DNA of 64,000 nt, taken from assembly GCF_041102575.1 (NCBI RefSeq), contig NZ_JBGCUE010000008.1, positions 102,519 through 166,518 on the forward strand. The letters are read 5' to 3'. A program made the translations under genes and the position numbers. This DNA comes from Tenuifilum sp. 4138str. GTDB lineage: Bacteria > Bacteroidota > Bacteroidia > Bacteroidales > Tenuifilaceae. Below, piece after piece: positions 62,484 through 64,000 of this stretch. The first letter of the stretch is position 1. Each line of letters opens with the position of its first letter. The notes beneath the pieces were generated by a model. That model searched no databases, had not been told where the DNA came from, and saw nothing but the letters and a program-made list of their open reading frames with translations.

Positions 62484-63377
62484 ATGGTATACTTCTGTTA
62501 CATTGATGAATCAGGAACTCCTGACATTCCAGGAAATACAAGTCATTACGTTTTAGCTGGTTTGTCAATCCCAATATGTTATTGGAAGAGATGTGAAAGG
62601 GGGATATCATCATTAAAACAAAAATACGATTTACAAGGCTCTGAAATCCATACAGGGTGGATAATGCGTAAATATATTGAGCAAAGCAGAATTGTAGGAT
62701 TTGAAACTATGAATTATGCTCAAAGACGACATGAGGTACAAAAATTTAGAAATGCAGAACTTCTCAAACTTCAAAAGAGTCAAAATAAAAGTCACTATAA
62801 ACAAACTAAAAAGAATTATCATCAAACAGAAGCTTATATTCACTTAACATATTATGAAAGAGTTGCTTTTATCCAAGAATTAGCCGATTTAATTGGTAGT
62901 TGGAAATTTGCAAGATTATTTGCCGAATGCATAAATAAAATACACTTTGATCCTATTAGAGCCAAACAAACAGTAGATGAACAAGCATTTGAACAATTAG
63001 TTTCACGGTTTGAACAATACATGAAAATTATCAGCAAAAGCAAAAATGATTCAGAACTTTTTGGAACTCTTGTACATGATAATAATGAAACAGTATCCAA
63101 AAAGCATACGGCTTTAATGAAAAAATTTCATAATCAAGGTACATTATGGACAAGTATTGAACATATTATTGAAACCCCATTCTTTGTTAATTCAGAACTT
63201 ACAAGTCTTATCCAAATAGCTGATTTATGCAGCTATTCATTAAGGAGATATTTTGAAAACAATGAAACTGACCTATTAAACAGAATTCAAAGTCGATTTG
63301 ATAGAAAAAATGGAAAAATAGTTGGCGTACGTCACTTTACTGATACAACTTGTAAATGTATGTTCTGTGCATGTTAG
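62484..63377 (+). CDS. DUF3800 domain protein
   Basis: 297 residues from the ATG at 62484 (MVYFCYIDESGTPDIPGNTS). The Y-I-D-E-S-G start with its Asp, the internal FARLFAECINKIHFDP and the late ELTSLIQIADLCSYSLRRYF with its Asp are the DUF3800 hallmarks. The fold is thought to be RNase H-like, which suggests nuclease activity on nucleic acid, but the role is not established. Members are frequent in accessory and defence-rich DNA. The gene is notably A/T-rich and Lys/Asn-rich compared with pyrB or hsp20, which fits transfer. It follows a structured RNA with a terminator-like end 13 bases upstream and has no clear ribosome-binding site. Confidence 0.88.
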   Translation: MVYFCYIDESGTPDIPGNTSHYVLAGLSIPICYWKRCERGISSLKQKYDLQGSEIHTGWIMRKYIEQSRIVGFETMNYAQRRHEVQKFRNAELLKLQKSQNKSHYKQTKKNYHQTEAYIHLTYYERVAFIQELADLIGSWKFARLFAECINKIHFDPIRAKQTVDEQAFEQLVSRFEQYMKIISKSKNDSELFGTLVHDNNETVSKKHTALMKKFHNQGTLWTSIEHIIETPFFVNSELTSLIQIADLCSYSLRRYFENNETDLLNRIQSRFDRKNGKIVGVRHFTDTTCKCMFCAC

Positions 63378-63420
63378 AATTGAAGGTAACAGAAGTGTTT
63401 GATGACGACTTTCTACATTA

Positions 63421-63855
63421 TTAATACCCGTTCACCTCAAGCGCTTTTTGGTAGTGCGACTCGGTAAAGTTATACTTTTTATTACTTTTCCTGTTGTAAT
63501 TTTCCCACTTCTCAATGTTCTCTGGATTGAATTCCCAATAATTTAAGGTATTAAATACTAGAGTATCATCAAAAACTAACAGTATTGAATCTATTCTGCA
63601 AGTACTCGAAACGAATGGCGGTGGTGAAGACCCTATGTCACATGTTATTTGTTTTAGGGAATCATTAGGCATTAATGAGAATGATAATTCAGTACTGATA
63701 CTGCCAAAACAATATACATCAACAGATATTTTATGTTCTGTCAAATTTATAAACCACCAATCGCCACAAACCCACTTATCACAACTGGCATATGAAAAAA
63801 ACATAATTACCCCTATTGATATTAATAATTTGTAAATTATTTTAATCGGCTTCAT
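63421..63855 (-). CDS. Small lipoprotein, unknown function
   Basis: 144 residues. A basic start and hydrophobic stretch (KLLISIGVIMFFSYASC) end in a lipobox-like YASC. The mature part begins CDKWVCGDWWFINLTEH, has further Cys (VDVYCFG, QITCDIG, SSTCRID) and a beta-like pattern, and ends in a polar Lys/Asn-rich helix. I do not recognise it. It is AT-rich like its neighbour DUF3800, to which it converges. A short closed frame ends 4 bases upstream. Confidence 0.65.
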   Translation of the reverse strand: MKPIKIIYKLLISIGVIMFFSYASCDKWVCGDWWFINLTEHKISVDVYCFGSISTELSFSLMPNDSLKQITCDIGSSPPPFVSSTCRIDSILLVFDDTLVFNTLNYWEFNPENIEKWENYNRKSNKKYNFTESHYQKALEVNGY

Positions 63856-63859
63856 AGGT

Positions 63860-63993
63860 TTAAATATTTTTATAGAAATTAATCAATTCATCAATATCCT
63901 CATTAGCAACACCAAAAGGCTTGTTTATTATCATAGGAATTGGTTAAAACCCTGCAATTTCATTGCAGGTACTTTAGTTTCTATAAATTTCAT
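63860..63993 (-). pseudogene. Two short overlapping frames, possible remnant of an upstream gene
   Basis: On the minus strand MKFIETKVPAMKLQGFNQFL (63993 to 63931) ends at a TGA that overlaps the ATG of a 24-residue frame starting MIINKPFGVANEDIDELI (63934 to 63860). The second ends 4 bases before the lipoprotein start, as in an operon. The short lengths and the frame change between them suggest a broken gene. They could equally be chance frames. Confidence 0.25.
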
Positions 63994-64000
63994 AGATTTA

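Noticed and set aside
63951..63969. CCTGCAAT-TTC-ATTGCAGG hairpin near the window end
   Set aside because: A stable small stem but without a T run and within the short broken frames; too little context to call it.

Overview
The window looks like chromosomal DNA of a member of the Bacteroidota, probably a Bacteroidales- or Marinilabiliales-like anaerobe or facultative anaerobe. The evidence is three SusC/SusD outer-membrane pairs, lipoproteins with S-C lipoboxes, ATP-dependent PEP carboxykinase, paired PyrB/PyrI, and many -7 boxes of the Bacteroidota type TAnnTTTG, often with TTG about 20 bases upstream. Species cannot be fixed from the sequence. I saw no prophage, transposase, CRISPR array, tRNA or rRNA.

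1-26.3 kb is mostly housekeeping. It holds the 5' part of thrS (cut by the window edge), plsY, a SNF2 helicase, a LysM/periplasmic-binding-fold lipid-free exported protein, a CDF metal transporter, pckA, phoH-purC, a DUF62 protein, mazG, an OppB-type permease, tpiA-prmA-(giant 1528-residue unknown protein), a YfcE-type phosphodiesterase, rsmE, an SPFH/ribbon-helix-helix pair, an RtcB-type RNA ligase and an ECF sigma factor.

27.1-43.6 kb is a nutrient-uptake island of eight + strand genes: susC1-susD1, then two paralogous triads (susC2-susD2-lipoprotein and susC3-susD3-lipoprotein). SusC2 is a mosaic. Its leader and N-terminal domain are nearly identical in DNA to SusC1, while its plug and barrel follow SusC3. 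Next to the island, on the opposite strand, lie pepT and an OPT-family peptide transporter, separated by a four-helix-bundle gene inside an inverted-repeat cassette. This context makes peptide uptake a reasonable but unproven role.

47.5-49.0 kb and 57.3-58.6 kb are gene-free, hairpin-rich repeat blocks. They share a ~400-470 bp element in inverted orientation and a ~70 bp TGTCAT...ATGACA palindromic element. The first block also has a 642 bp periodic duplication. Between them are mgsA and two small proteins, an AlaX-type editing protein, a DMT permease, PPK2, a hotdog thioesterase, a FucP-type MFS transporter, a umuD-umuC operon with an overlapping upstream membrane gene, and a lipoprotein.

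58.6-64 kb holds a DMT permease, yigZ, pyrB-pyrI, hsp20 and then an AT-rich accessory end. The accessory end has a DUF3800 gene preceded by its own promoter and a compact terminator-like structured RNA with two alternative pairings. It also has a small lipoprotein gene behind broken short frames. The DUF3800/RNA pair and the mosaic SusC array are the most noteworthy features.
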